The notes: a model not told the origin generated them from the letters alone. Positions 21,393 through 30,867 are shown, counted from the first letter of the stretch. The stretch: 47,736 bases of DNA from Gnetum montanum (GCA_015680685.1 MNCI01023269.1:54301-102036); one strand, 5' to 3'. Program-made: numbers and translations.

Positions 21393-22574
21393 ATGACCCA
21401 ATCTGTTTCCCCTTCTTGCTCGGATGTTGGAGGCAAAAAACGTAAATTAATGGAATCCTCCAACATTGACTCACCGCCTCCTGATAGCTCCACCAACATG
21501 GATGCTACTGATTCTGTTTTACGTTTTGATTTTCCGGAAGACATCTTTGATCAAACTGTGCAAACATTTACTCACCTTTATACCATTGGCTTCTTTACTG
21601 GTAGGATTCCTCCTGCCTCGGTGTTCCAGGATTGGGTTAAAAAATTTTGGGAACCCCGTAATATTAGAATAACCCTAGCTTCCAATCTTACGAGAGGCTT
21701 TTTTCTATTCGCTTTTGAAACTAAGGCGATGGCAGAGTTTGTGAAACAACAATCAATTTGGGATGTTTATGGATCCTTTTTAGTCCTTCAACCTTGGAAG
21801 GAGGATTTCGATCCCGAAAAAGCAAGCAAAAGTATTTTGCCGGTGTGGATTGAATTTCCAGGACTACCTTCTCATTTTTCTCCCCATGTTGATATCCTTG
21901 CTGCACAAGTTGGGGAAGTCATCGGTATGGAAGCCTTTTCAGGTTTTCGTCCACGACCAACTCGAAGAGTGTGCATCAAACTAGATATGCAAAAGCCACG
22001 TCCTGATTCATTGGAAGTTAATGTGAAAGGAAAGACTTTTGTTCAAAAAATCACATATCTTACACTTCCTAACCGTTGTTACTACTGTCACGATCCGAAC
22101 CACCGTAAAGCTCAATGTCCAAAGTTACTAGCCAAGCTTGAAACTGAGCGAATTTTAGCAGAACAAGTTAGTGAAGAACTAAAAAATCAAAACATAGCTC
22201 AGGACATAGGCAAGGATACTGTTGAGGTTCCCTCAACTAAATCTCCTTCTTCAGATGCCAAGGTGTCCGAAGTTGAAGATATGAGAGTCGAGGATACTGA
22301 CGCCACCAAGACCCCTCTTAACCAAGAAGGGGCCCCAAAAGACGCTACTAGTAGTTGGGAGCGTGTTACCCGAAAATCTTATGCCTCAGTCACACGCGAT
22401 AACCCCATCTTTAGTGCTTTCCCTAAAGGGCATCGCTCATCGACTGGTTCTAGCCAGCCCATTTACAAACGAACAAGCGCTCGGCGTCCTCTAGTTAACA
22501 ACTTTGAATCTAGAAATTCTTTTAAGGCATTGGTGGTCGAGGAAGATCCTCTTCCTTCTACACAAACCCAATGA
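21393..22574 (+). CDS. LINE ORF1 protein (DUF4283 and zinc knuckle)
   Basis: The 393-residue protein is expected to coat the LINE RNA and act as a chaperone. Residues about 45-190 match the DUF4283 type found in plant L1 ORF1 (FFLFAFETKAMAEFV; LVLQPWKEDFDPEKAS; WIEFPGLPSHF; GFRPRPTRRVCIKLD). A CCHC zinc knuckle is at residues 229-242 (CYYCHDPNHRKAQC). The C-terminal 150 residues are polar and low-complexity. The first ATG in the frame is used. It follows an A/T-rich stretch (T-runs then A-runs, 21287-21341) that could fold into a hairpin. The stop overlaps the ORF2 start as ATGA. There are no disruptions. Confidence 0.93.
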   Translation: MTQSVSPSCSDVGGKKRKLMESSNIDSPPPDSSTNMDATDSVLRFDFPEDIFDQTVQTFTHLYTIGFFTGRIPPASVFQDWVKKFWEPRNIRITLASNLTRGFFLFAFETKAMAEFVKQQSIWDVYGSFLVLQPWKEDFDPEKASKSILPVWIEFPGLPSHFSPHVDILAAQVGEVIGMEAFSGFRPRPTRRVCIKLDMQKPRPDSLEVNVKGKTFVQKITYLTLPNRCYYCHDPNHRKAQCPKLLAKLETERILAEQVSEELKNQNIAQDIGKDTVEVPSTKSPSSDAKVSEVEDMRVEDTDATKTPLNQEGAPKDATSSWERVTRKSYASVTRDNPIFSAFPKGHRSSTGSSQPIYKRTSARRPLVNNFESRNSFKALVVEEDPLPSTQTQ

Positions 22575-25500
22575 AGTGTTGTTCATGGAATGTTAGGGGT
22601 CTCTCAGACCCTCGTAGAAGATATATAGTTCGAGATTATATTCAGAGACATTCCTTTGACGTTGTTTGTCTTCAAGAAGTTAAAATCCAAGGATTCAATC
22701 TTCAAACTTGCTGCCAGAGCATTTTTCCCAACAGTTCTTATGTTTCTACTCACCATGAACATGGTAAAGGGGGGGCTATAATTTTTCTCCATAATAAGTG
22801 GCAGGAGTCTGTTCTTGATCACGGTTGTGATAATTTAGGGCATTGTAGTTGGGTTCGATTACGGTACGCGAATGAGATCTTAGGGATTGTCTCCATTTAT
22901 GCTCCTTGTCACTCAACCGATCGGAAGCTCTTGTGGAATTGGCTCAGACACAATTTACCCCCAGCTAAATGGATTATTGCTGGGGACTTCAACATGACTG
23001 AGCATCCAAAGGATAAATTAGGAGGACATAGAGGTGGTTTAGACAACAGGGAGCTCTCTGAGTGGCTCTCGTTGAAATGTCAATTAACGTTGCAAGAAGC
23101 TAATGAAAACTATTCCTCTTCTAGTACCTCTAACTGGTTTACTTGGAGTAACGCTAGACTTGGTGCTTCCTACATCTCTTCTCGATTGGATAGGGTTTAT
23201 CTATCTACTAATCCCCTTATTCATTTTACTTCTACCAACGGTGCCCCTGTCCAAGCAGATTATTCCCAGGTCTTGTCAGATCATTATCCTATTCATTGGT
23301 CTCTTTCCCACTCTGGGAACTCATACTCTTCTAACGATCTTTATATTTTTAACACTGCCTTTCTTCATAGTAACTCCCTTTGCTCTTTATTGATGCAAAT
23401 CTGGAATTTGCATCCTAAACCCCTCGGTGATGACGGTTGGATTGATTGGTGGACAAATGCTTGTACCCGCCTCCAACGGTTTTCCAAACATGCAGGTAAA
23501 TTGATTGCTTCACAACTAAGTTCTCACAAGTCCAACCTTCATGAAGAAATTTCCTTACTTCAAAACACCATTAATCAAGATGAAGCTACTGAGGCTCACT
23601 TTAGTCGTTTGAAACGTGCCAAGGAGAACCTACGTATAATGGATCACTATGAAGCGAGAGGTGCTCACCTCCGTGCTCGTCTCTCTTGGCTTCGCATGGG
23701 TGACCAGGCTACAAAGGGCTTTTTTCGTCTCCTCAAAGGGGGGAATCCGTCCCATAAAATTCCAGCTATTCAAGTAGAAGATAATATCTTTACCTCCAAG
23801 GATGACATTCTTCAGGCCTTCTTTGAGTTCTACTCTCGAACTTTTCGAAAAGAGGCGATTGACCCCACTGCAGTTAACACTTGTTTAGGAGCTATTACAC
23901 CTTTTAATCGCTCCATCTTTGGTGATGCTTCTCTTCTTTCCAAACAGGATCTTGGTAATGCTCTTCAACAACTCCACGATGGTAAAGCCCCTGGTATGGA
24001 TGGCCTTCCCACAGAATTTTTTAAGAAATTCTGGCCCACTCTTCAAGACACTGTTTATAGGGTATATAAGGAAGCTCTTAGGGAAGGATCCTTTGGTAAG
24101 CAGATTAACGCTGGTATTATTAAGCTTCTCCCCAAGTCAGGAGATCGACTGAATATAAGTAATTGGCGCCCTATCACTCTTTTAAATGTCATCTATAAAA
24201 TCATTGCCAAAGCTATAGCTAATAAACTTAAACCCTTTCTTCCTCATCTTATAAGCAAGGAGCAAACCGGTTTTGTTCAAGGTAGATATATTTTAGACAA
24301 TGTTGTTACTGCTATTGAGGGCTTGCACTGGGCTTCTTCCACTAATCAAAATGCTATTCTTCTTAAGCTTGATTTTGCTAAAGCTTACGACATGCTTGAT
24401 TGGTCCTTTTTAAAAAGTATAGTCAAACACCACAACTTAGGTAATGCTTTTGAGAGACATATTGATCTTGTTTTGTCCGAGGCCTCTTCAGTCATCTGCA
24501 TTAACGGATCCTTCTCTAAGGTCATTGAGCTTCAAAAATCAGTTCGACAAGGGTGCCCTTTAGCCCCTTATCTTTTCATCCTAGCTGCTGATGCTCTGGG
24601 AGCTGTTCTTAGATCTTCTAATGATTCTATGCGGCTAAGAGGTATCTCTCTTCCACAACAAGGACATGATCTTGTTTACAGCCAGTTTGCAGATGATACT
24701 TTTATCACTTTGATCGAGGACCATAATAATTTTAACACTGCCTTGCAATGCATAGATATCTACTGTAGAGCCTCAGGAGCTAAGATTAATTGGAACAAAA
24801 CGCAAGCCATTCGATCTAGCTTCTCTCCTAGGCCTCCTTGGACTTATCACTTTGATATCAAGTGGCTATCTCCTATTGATCCTTTCACCCTCTTAGGCAT
24901 CCCTATTGCTTTATTTGCTACTCCCACTACCATATGGAACAATGTGGTGGAAAAGGTGAAACATAAAGCTTTGAAATGGGCTTCTAAACCCTTATCTCTT
25001 GCAGGTAGATTTATCGTAGCTAATCATATTTTGAGCTCCACTCATGTCTATTACTCTTCCTTTATGGCTCCTTCCAAATCTTCCTTTCATTGCATTAACA
25101 ACATTCTCAGGAATTTCCTTTGGGGGGATAAGGATGATCACAAAGCTTTTCATCGAGTAGCTTGGGATACTTGCACTTTAAATAAAGAACAAGGGGGCTT
25201 AGGACTTGCCTCTATTGAGCACCAGAGTATTCTCTTGGCCTCCAAATGGGTGACTCGATGTATGGAAGGAGATGAAGCTTGGAAGATCCTTTTTAGGCAC
25301 AATATCTCTAGTCTTGGTACACACCAACGATGGCATAATACTCATTGGAGCAATTGGATCATTAGTAAAAACTCTCAGAAGATCAAAGGTTCTTTTTGGT
25401 TCCAGCAAATTTGGCGTTGTTGGAGCCAACTTCGAGATCTGTTACAATGGAAACCTTCCCAGATAAGCTTGCAATCTCTGTCGACTCACTCGATCTGGTG

Positions 25501-26371
25501 GTCCCCTATATTTAAAAAGAATGGAGGTTGTCTTTACGATGAATTCTCTCATAGGGCCAATCGTTTTGCTGACCGCAATCTCCACCATATTGATCAATTA
25601 TTTACTATTAGAAATGATTCTCCTACCCTCTCTTGGACACATGCGAAAGTTAAATGGGGGTTTCAAAGACAAGATATTGTCATTTACCAACACATTGAGC
25701 AAGTCCTTTCCAACTTTGTTGTGCATAAGATGCATACTAATACTCCTTGGTACGAAGATTGGTTTTGGCCTGACGGTTCCCCTCTTTGCTCTTTACGTAT
25801 CTCTAAAGCCCGATCTTGGTTTCATACGCAAGCTTTTCAATTCTCCACTCTAAATAGACGTTGGAGTTTACATCTTGAGGATCACCAGTGGAAAACTATT
25901 TTTCGTCGGATTTGGACTTCCAAGGCTCAACCTAAGCATCGTTTTTTGTTTTGGTCCTTGGTTCATCAAGGTCTTCCCATCGGACATAGGCTTCTTTTTT
26001 TAGGAATTGATCATCCTAAATGCCCCATTTGTAAAGCGGATGATTCTTTTCAACACGTCTTTTGGGATTGCTCATTCTCTCAATACATTTGGCAATGGTG
26101 TAAATCTCTCCAAGTCTTCCTTCCTAATCATTCTCTTAGTTTTCCTCAATGTATCCTTCAAGATGATTGTGTTAAGCGTCACCTTCAAAAAGCCTGGAAA
26201 ATCCTCCTATTTGAGATTATCTTCTTTATTTGGAAATGTCGTCTAGATGCTTGGTATCATAACACAAACTACAATGAATTTGACTACGGTATGAAATGCT
26301 CTATTGCTGGAAATGTCCAACTTCAATGTCGCGAACTAGGCTTTCTCAATAATATTACCTTTTCCAACTGA
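22571..26371 (+). CDS. LINE ORF2: endonuclease / reverse transcriptase
   Basis: The 1266-residue protein nicks target DNA and copies the LINE RNA there. The APE-type endonuclease is at residues 1-240, with N7 (SWNVRGL), E36 (LQEVK), D139 and N141 (AGDFNM), the LDRVY motif, and D237-H238 (SDHYPIHW). The reverse transcriptase is at about residues 440-760, with NWRPITLLN, KLDFAKAYD, VRQGCPLAPYLF and the catalytic FADD at 706-709. The C-terminal zinc-binding segment (zf-RVT type) has C1151-X2-C1154-X7-H1162-X4-C1167 (CPICKADDSFQHVFWDC). No RNase H domain is seen. All key residues are present and the frame is open throughout. It starts in the ATGA overlap with ORF1, which suggests translation by termination-reinitiation. 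Confidence 0.95.
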   Translation: MKCCSWNVRGLSDPRRRYIVRDYIQRHSFDVVCLQEVKIQGFNLQTCCQSIFPNSSYVSTHHEHGKGGAIIFLHNKWQESVLDHGCDNLGHCSWVRLRYANEILGIVSIYAPCHSTDRKLLWNWLRHNLPPAKWIIAGDFNMTEHPKDKLGGHRGGLDNRELSEWLSLKCQLTLQEANENYSSSSTSNWFTWSNARLGASYISSRLDRVYLSTNPLIHFTSTNGAPVQADYSQVLSDHYPIHWSLSHSGNSYSSNDLYIFNTAFLHSNSLCSLLMQIWNLHPKPLGDDGWIDWWTNACTRLQRFSKHAGKLIASQLSSHKSNLHEEISLLQNTINQDEATEAHFSRLKRAKENLRIMDHYEARGAHLRARLSWLRMGDQATKGFFRLLKGGNPSHKIPAIQVEDNIFTSKDDILQAFFEFYSRTFRKEAIDPTAVNTCLGAITPFNRSIFGDASLLSKQDLGNALQQLHDGKAPGMDGLPTEFFKKFWPTLQDTVYRVYKEALREGSFGKQINAGIIKLLPKSGDRLNISNWRPITLLNVIYKIIAKAIANKLKPFLPHLISKEQTGFVQGRYILDNVVTAIEGLHWASSTNQNAILLKLDFAKAYDMLDWSFLKSIVKHHNLGNAFERHIDLVLSEASSVICINGSFSKVIELQKSVRQGCPLAPYLFILAADALGAVLRSSNDSMRLRGISLPQQGHDLVYSQFADDTFITLIEDHNNFNTALQCIDIYCRASGAKINWNKTQAIRSSFSPRPPWTYHFDIKWLSPIDPFTLLGIPIALFATPTTIWNNVVEKVKHKALKWASKPLSLAGRFIVANHILSSTHVYYSSFMAPSKSSFHCINNILRNFLWGDKDDHKAFHRVAWDTCTLNKEQGGLGLASIEHQSILLASKWVTRCMEGDEAWKILFRHNISSLGTHQRWHNTHWSNWIISKNSQKIKGSFWFQQIWRCWSQLRDLLQWKPSQISLQSLSTHSIWWSPIFKKNGGCLYDEFSHRANRFADRNLHHIDQLFTIRNDSPTLSWTHAKVKWGFQRQDIVIYQHIEQVLSNFVVHKMHTNTPWYEDWFWPDGSPLCSLRISKARSWFHTQAFQFSTLNRRWSLHLEDHQWKTIFRRIWTSKAQPKHRFLFWSLVHQGLPIGHRLLFLGIDHPKCPICKADDSFQHVFWDCSFSQYIWQWCKSLQVFLPNHSLSFPQCILQDDCVKRHLQKAWKILLFEIIFFIWKCRLDAWYHNTNYNEFDYGMKCSIAGNVQLQCRELGFLNNITFSN

Positions 26372-26445
26372 ATTCTCTTTGAATTAGGTGTCTTGATCTC
26401 CTTCTTCAGCTGTCGTCCCAGGGGGGTGCGATAAGCTTTTGTCTT

Positions 26446-26477
26446 GTTGCAGGTTGACTGGGGGGTCAACTTGCAAC
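26446..26477 (+). promoter_or_regulatory. LINE 3' UTR hairpin 1
   Basis: The arms GTTGCAGGTTGAC (26446-26458) and GTCAACTTGCAAC (26465-26477) pair over 13 bp with one G-U, closing a six-base TGGGGG loop. In some plant LINE/SINE pairs a conserved 3' stem-loop is what the RT recognises, so this is a candidate recognition element. Confidence 0.6.
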
Positions 26478-26486
26478 ATTGGGCTC

Positions 26487-26539
26487 TGTTAAGGTTTTGG
26501 ATTTAATTTTTCTTCTCCAGCTAGCACATCACCTTAACA
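26487..26539 (+). promoter_or_regulatory. LINE 3' UTR hairpin 2
   Basis: The arms TGTTAAGGT (26487-26495) and ACCTTAACA (26531-26539) are perfectly complementary, with a 35-base loop. The right arm ends two bases before the terminal C10 tract, so the stem would sit next to the site where reverse transcription begins. Confidence 0.55.
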
Positions 26540-26540
26540 A

Positions 26541-26550
26541 CCCCCCCCCC
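26541..26550 (+). other. C10 3' tail of the LINE
   Basis: Ten C residues lie between ACCTTAACAA and the right target-site duplication. They occupy the place of the usual poly(A) tail. No A-rich tail or AATAAA-like signal is present in the 3' UTR just upstream. Confidence 0.8.
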
Positions 26551-26564
26551 ATTGCACTTTGTAA
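26551..26564 (+). repeat. LINE target-site duplication, right copy
   Basis: This is an exact repeat of 20931-20944. Confidence 0.9.
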
Positions 26565-28637
26565 AAGGGTTTCGAGTGCTACAGGTTAAGCAAAGACAAA
26601 GACAAATTGAGAGCATTAGGTAAAAAAGGAAGACACTAAGAGAATTTTGGGAACTATGTCACCACAAGTAAGAAAGATCATTTTAGTTTTCTTTTTATAT
26701 GATTGCCCTATTTTGTTGTAGATCCTGTAAGGAAGATTATTTTAATTTTCTTTTCATATGGCTGCACTATTTTATAGTGATTTTTTATTCCTCCTCTTTT
26801 CTTTATACTTTTCTTCTACGATTTGATTATTATGTAGAGATTTTGCTAGATTTTTGTCATTTTGGACTTTTTTTTTGGTATTTTAATTGTGTTCGGTCTC
26901 TTTTTCTATCTTGTGGTGAATTTCTAAAATCGTGGGAACTTTTCCCAACCTATTATGAATATTTTATAAATATTTTGGAACTGCTCATGACATAAGCATG
27001 ATTTTGCGAGAATTTTGTGGAATTTTTGGCTAGCATAGATTTGGCTATTTTGGAAATCATTTGGATTTTGAAATAAAATAATAATAGTTGTGCGATCATT
27101 TGTGCTCAATTAGTAGTAGGAGTTGTGAATCTTTTAAGTGCCTCCGTTTGCATGGAGTAATGGAGTGTTCTTTAGTGGGACCCACCCCACAGGAACAAAG
27201 GTTGTTGATGGATTCCTACCTAGATTTTGATTTGTAAGTTCATGTGAAGCTATGAATTTAGCCAAGACGATGGCACTGAATAGTTGAGTCTAGTGGAGTT
27301 GTGAGGATTAGTCAAGACCTATCTTTTCTATGATACGTGTGCTTTAGTCGTTGAGGATGTAAGTAGTGAGGTTATTGCCAAGACCTTGCCATGAGTAACT
27401 TGTTTGAGGTTACAAGAATAATTTGATGATATTAGTGAGGTTATTCCAAGAGCTTTCGGTGATTTCCTCTGCTAATGAGGATAACTAACACCCAGCCTCT
27501 GGAGATGCCTAGTTAAAATATACATTCTTTAGATTTTTGTTAGACAAGTTTGTAATATCTTTGGACATTAAAATAACTTAAAGGATAATCAAATAATAGT
27601 AGTGAGTTATTCCAAGACCTAATGATTCATGTTAGTAGTGAGGATAACTAAGACCTGGCCTTTGAAGATGCCTGGTTAAAATGTACATTCTTTGGATTTT
27701 TAGATTTCTTTTGGACTTTTGGATTTCTTTTGAATTTTTGGAAAATTTGTGGCAATTTTGGACTTGAAACATTTTTAAATATTTTATTGGAAACCTTGTC
27801 TAGCCCATAACGAGACTTTTGGTCTAGAACCTTTATGCTCCATAAAGAGGGAAATATAATAACGTTTCTTATTTGAGGGGTCCTAACTCCTCCTACATAT
27901 CGATGTAGAGAGTCTAAAGTAGGCAAAGAAACGTCGAAAGATGGACATGGAACGAAAGGTGGACCAATTCTGCATAAGGTTAATCCTCTCAACTTGAAAA
28001 ATAATTTCTATATATTTTGTGTTCTTGAAAAATAGAAACCTTGTACACTTTTTCAGATATTTGAGCCATGTACCTATTTTTGTAAATAAATAATAAAGTA
28101 TGATAGATATAAATTTGCTGTTTGTATCATTGGGACTATGAGATTACAAGGGTCATTTTTGATTTCAATGCATGAAATACATTTGGAAAAATTTAATGTA
28201 AATTATTATATATTAATATTTTATTATTAATTGAGTAAACTTTAAATGTGAATAACCTTATTTTTAGATGTTCGATTGAGATGAAGTAAGTGTCATTAGG
28301 ATCATTATTTTAAACACTATTTTATGATATAACTAGTAGAATTTTTAGACAAGTACCTTTTTGTGGCTATGCAAACTCAAAATTTTCCTAAATAAATTTT
28401 ATATAATTATATATGCGAGTACTATAAAATTTTACTATGCTATAATTTTCTACTGTATTTATGCTCATAATTAATAATTGTTATCTATTTTACTACTTCC
28501 TTTTGAATTAGTAAATCAAGTTTAAATCTAGATCCTTGGGTGTTTGTAGTATATCTATTAATTATTTATAAGATATTTTATAAATAATTAATGAGGGTGC
28601 TATAGGTTAGCTCATTATTTTGTTAGGTAATAGACAT
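26565..28637. other. Continuation of the LINE-interrupted repeat; no gene
   Basis: This is AT-rich, stop-dense DNA. It contains a diverged tandem repeat with ~165-bp period: units at 27433-27538 and 27599-27701 share TTATTCCAAGA, GAGGATAACTAA and a TGCCTGGTTAAAATGTACATTC-like block, and a weaker trace lies near 27362. The block around 28255-28290 (GTTCGATTGAGATGAAGTAA) resembles 38709-38742. The overall look is LTR-like, and the segment would join to the TATA at 20900 if the LINE were removed. No ORF of known type is present. Confidence 0.45.
27433..27701. repeat. Diverged tandem repeat, ~165-bp period
   Basis: Two units (27433-27538 and 27599-27701) each start TAGTGAG(G)TTATTCCAAGA and end ACATTCTTTRGATTTTT. 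Identity is roughly four in five by eye. Confidence 0.7.
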
Positions 28638-28967
28638 TATCATTCTTTTGGGTTTCAACACCCTAAATAAAATGACTTGAATGGTTTGCATTAAATCATC
28701 ATCATCATCATCATCCTAGCCTTGTTCCAACTAAATGGATTAGCCACATGAGTTCTTTTTTACCATTCACATCTATGAAGAGCTAGAGTTTTGTTTATTT
28801 GCAATATTTTCAGATGATCTTCAATCTTAATTTCCTATTTCTTTTGTGGTTTTCTAGAATAGTGATGTAACAACCTTTTTCTATATGTTTGCTATTTGAT
28901 TTTTTTTTTTTTTTGCGTGTGCCTAAAACATTGAAGACACCATTCTTACAATTGATTTGAAATAGGA
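28638..28967 (-). mobile_element. Au-like SINE (copy 2) with shared flank
   Basis: The minus strand shows GTGGCTAATCC, TTTAGTTGGAACAAGGCTA and then a (GAT)n tail (about 28714-28699), the characteristic Au-type 3' end. The body aligns with the intron SINE at 32022-32320 and with 9943-10278. As in copy 1, similarity runs past the tail into CCCTAAATAAAAT flank sequence. Confidence 0.65.
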
Positions 28968-28979
28968 GAGAAGGGTTGA

Positions 28980-29305
28980 GAGAGATTTAATTACTAATAA
29001 AGCATTTAAATGATAAACAGTAAATAACAATAAATAAATTCCTAATTAGCCTATTCCATGCACTGCAAGGTTTATCCAAGAAGTTCCTCTCTATTGCTGT
29101 ATACAAACATGTGTTTAGGTACAATATTTGCTCAAAAAAAGATCCGTTCACTTTGGAGCTCCTATTGCGGTCACATGGAAAATATTCTATCTCTGGAGGG
29201 ATCAAACTGCCAGAGTTTCGCTACGGTCTAGGCCTAGAATGAGAAATAAGGGAGAGTCGCCTCTTATTTATAGATATGACGACGCACTGATATCACGTCC
29301 CATCA
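28980..29305 (-). mobile_element. Truncated gypsy LTR fragment
   Basis: It aligns with the 5' part of the LTR at 43129-43944, same strand. Its border GTCCCATCA (ending 29305) matches the TGATGGGAC start of that LTR read on the minus strand. It has the TATA (TATTTATA, 29265-29272) and an exact 30-bp match at 29186-29215 to 43774-43803. The distal half of the LTR is missing, and it abuts the SINE copy at 28967. Confidence 0.7.
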
Positions 29306-29306
29306 A

Positions 29307-29566
29307 ACACCATTATTTTTTACTTATATTCTACAAAAGTCATTTTGGCTATTGGGATACCATTATATTTTGCTAACATTCAACCAAAGACATGTTGCTT
29401 ATATAATATTCTACTTATGTTTTAGGTTTTCTCCCAAGGATATGTTAAGAAAACATTATTTTTGGCTTATGTTCTACCAAAGTCATGTTAGTTAATGAGA
29501 CACCATAACGTTTTACTTATGTTTTATCACAGACATGTTGGTTGTATAAGATTCTACTTATGTGCC
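29307..29566. repeat. Diverged tandem duplication, ~146-bp period
   Basis: Units at about 29308-29425 and 29453-29566 share ACATTATTTTTGGCTTATGTTCTAC-like, CAAAGTCATGTTAG-like, ATTTTGCTAACATTC/GTTTTACTTATGTT and GATTCTACTTATG blocks. It lies just outside the LTR fragment. Confidence 0.65.
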
Positions 29567-29750
29567 TAAGCTTGTAGCATAATGGTCAAGACATTCACCC
29601 CTTAGTTGGGAGGTTGTGGATTCAATTCTTGCATCTCTAGGTACTTTAAAGTTTTCTAAAATTTTCCATTAATTGTAGTTCAAGGAAGTAACCTATATAG
29701 ATGATCAATCTCTATGGCATAAATGTAGGTAAATAACCTTATTTGTTAAA
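29562..29750 (+). mobile_element. tRNA-derived SINE (or tRNA-like pol III unit)
   Basis: An exact A-box consensus match, TAGCATAATGG (29575-29585), is followed 44 bp later by a B-box-like GATTCAATTCT (29619-29629). This is the spacing of a tRNA gene promoter. The tRNA-like part is too degenerate to be a working tRNA. It is followed by about 120 bp of unrelated body, as in plant SINEs. The 3' border is a guess and no clear target duplication was found. Confidence 0.5.
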
Positions 29751-30259
29751 AAGACAAAGTTCTACCATAAAGATGAATTGGTATAAATATGAGCAAAATT
29801 TTAAGGTCTCTATAGCATTAGAGTTTTATTTTAACTTAATTTCTTAAAAAGATAAAAATTTCACTTTGAAGTGTATTTCTTTGTAATTCTTTTAATGCAT
29901 GATGTATTTGTAGTCAAAATTCTTTTAGGTTAAGGCACCTTGAAATTCTAGCATGAGTTTTCTACCAACATTTAAATAAATTTTATTTTTAATAATAATT
30001 TTCATAGTGCGTGCTAATTTTACACCCCTCAAAGTGCATAGTCGAGCTTCACAACAAATTTGGTACGAGAGCTATAATTTATGGAATGATAATAACGCTT
30101 GCAAATGTTTAAACATCATGAATCTAGCGAGTGGAAGGGTTGGAGTAATCCTTTTATTAACTGTATGGACTCCGATATATAACTAACGCGATACTTTTTC
30201 TATCTTACAGCTTTGATTAAATGAAGTTCATTAAAGTAATAATTTCCTTCCCTTGCCTG
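29751..30259. other. Non-coding, AT-rich
   Basis: Nothing recognisable is present; this is distal upstream sequence of the gene at 30868. Confidence 0.5.
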
Positions 30260-30465
30260 TTTGTGACGATTTAAACCGCAAATTTAAGGCTTATTTGGTT
30301 GAGGGAATTCGCAAGATGTAGTTTATTAAAATGATAATTTTCTTCCAAAGCTTGTTTGTGACGATTTAAACTGCAGAATGTTATTAAAAGAATAATTTTG
30401 TGACGATTTAAGCCGCAAAATGTTAAATTCAAGGCTTATTTGGGCGAGGGAATTCGCACGATGTT
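30260..30465 (+). promoter_or_regulatory. Direct repeats upstream of the thylakoid-protein gene
   Basis: TTTGTGACGATTTAA occurs three times (starting 30260, 30355 and 30397), each followed by RCYGCA. Copies 1 and 3 also share AAGGCTTATTTGG and GAGGGAATTCGCA further on. TGACG is the core of as-1/TGA-type bZIP sites. The array ends about 400 bp before the start codon. A regulatory role is inferred from position only. Confidence 0.4.
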
Positions 30466-30867
30466 GAATCGCGGGAGCTTAGGATATTAGACCTCTGAAG
30501 TAAAGTCAGAAAGAACTCAAAAATTAATGGAAATGGATGCATTTGGTGAACCAGACGAACTCAGAAATGGGTCCACTTGGTGGATGAGCTGCAAACTCGT
30601 GATTCATTTTCACAAAATGCAATCAAAAACCAAACTATTCTTTTATTCGAAAAGCAGAACCTACGGATTTTGCATGAGAAGGCTCATGAAATCATCAGAG
30701 CATGGAAGTTGTAAGTACGTATTACGCATTCAATTTTATACCAAAAATGTTTAACGCACGACGACATTTTTCGCGGTTTAAAAGAGCCGAACAATCCAAT
30801 CCAGCTGGTTTTATAGCTGTCGGTTCTGGTTCTGGATGAGGAGCTGCTGCGGCTTAAATGATCCGTT

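Larger units (their letters stand above)
20945..26550 (+). mobile_element. Complete plant L1-type LINE
   Basis: The element is 5606 bp between two exact 14-bp target-site duplications. It contains a 448-bp CpG-rich 5' UTR, ORF1 (nucleic-acid-binding, 393 residues), ORF2 (endonuclease-RT, 1266 residues), a 179-bp 3' UTR with two potential hairpins, and a terminal C10 tract. Both ORFs are fully open and the duplications are identical, so the insertion is recent and may be mobile. A plant L1 is expected to end in poly(A); this one does not. Confidence 0.92.

Noticed and set aside
27648-27992. 114-codon minus-strand ORF
   Set aside because: It lies in an LTR-like repeat and the translation shows no domain. 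Repeats often keep such open stretches by chance.
30527-30754. 75-codon ORF just upstream of the thylakoid-protein gene
   Set aside because: There are no recognisable motifs, it overlaps the promoter region, and its composition is like the flanks. An upstream ORF or leader exon cannot be excluded but is not supported.
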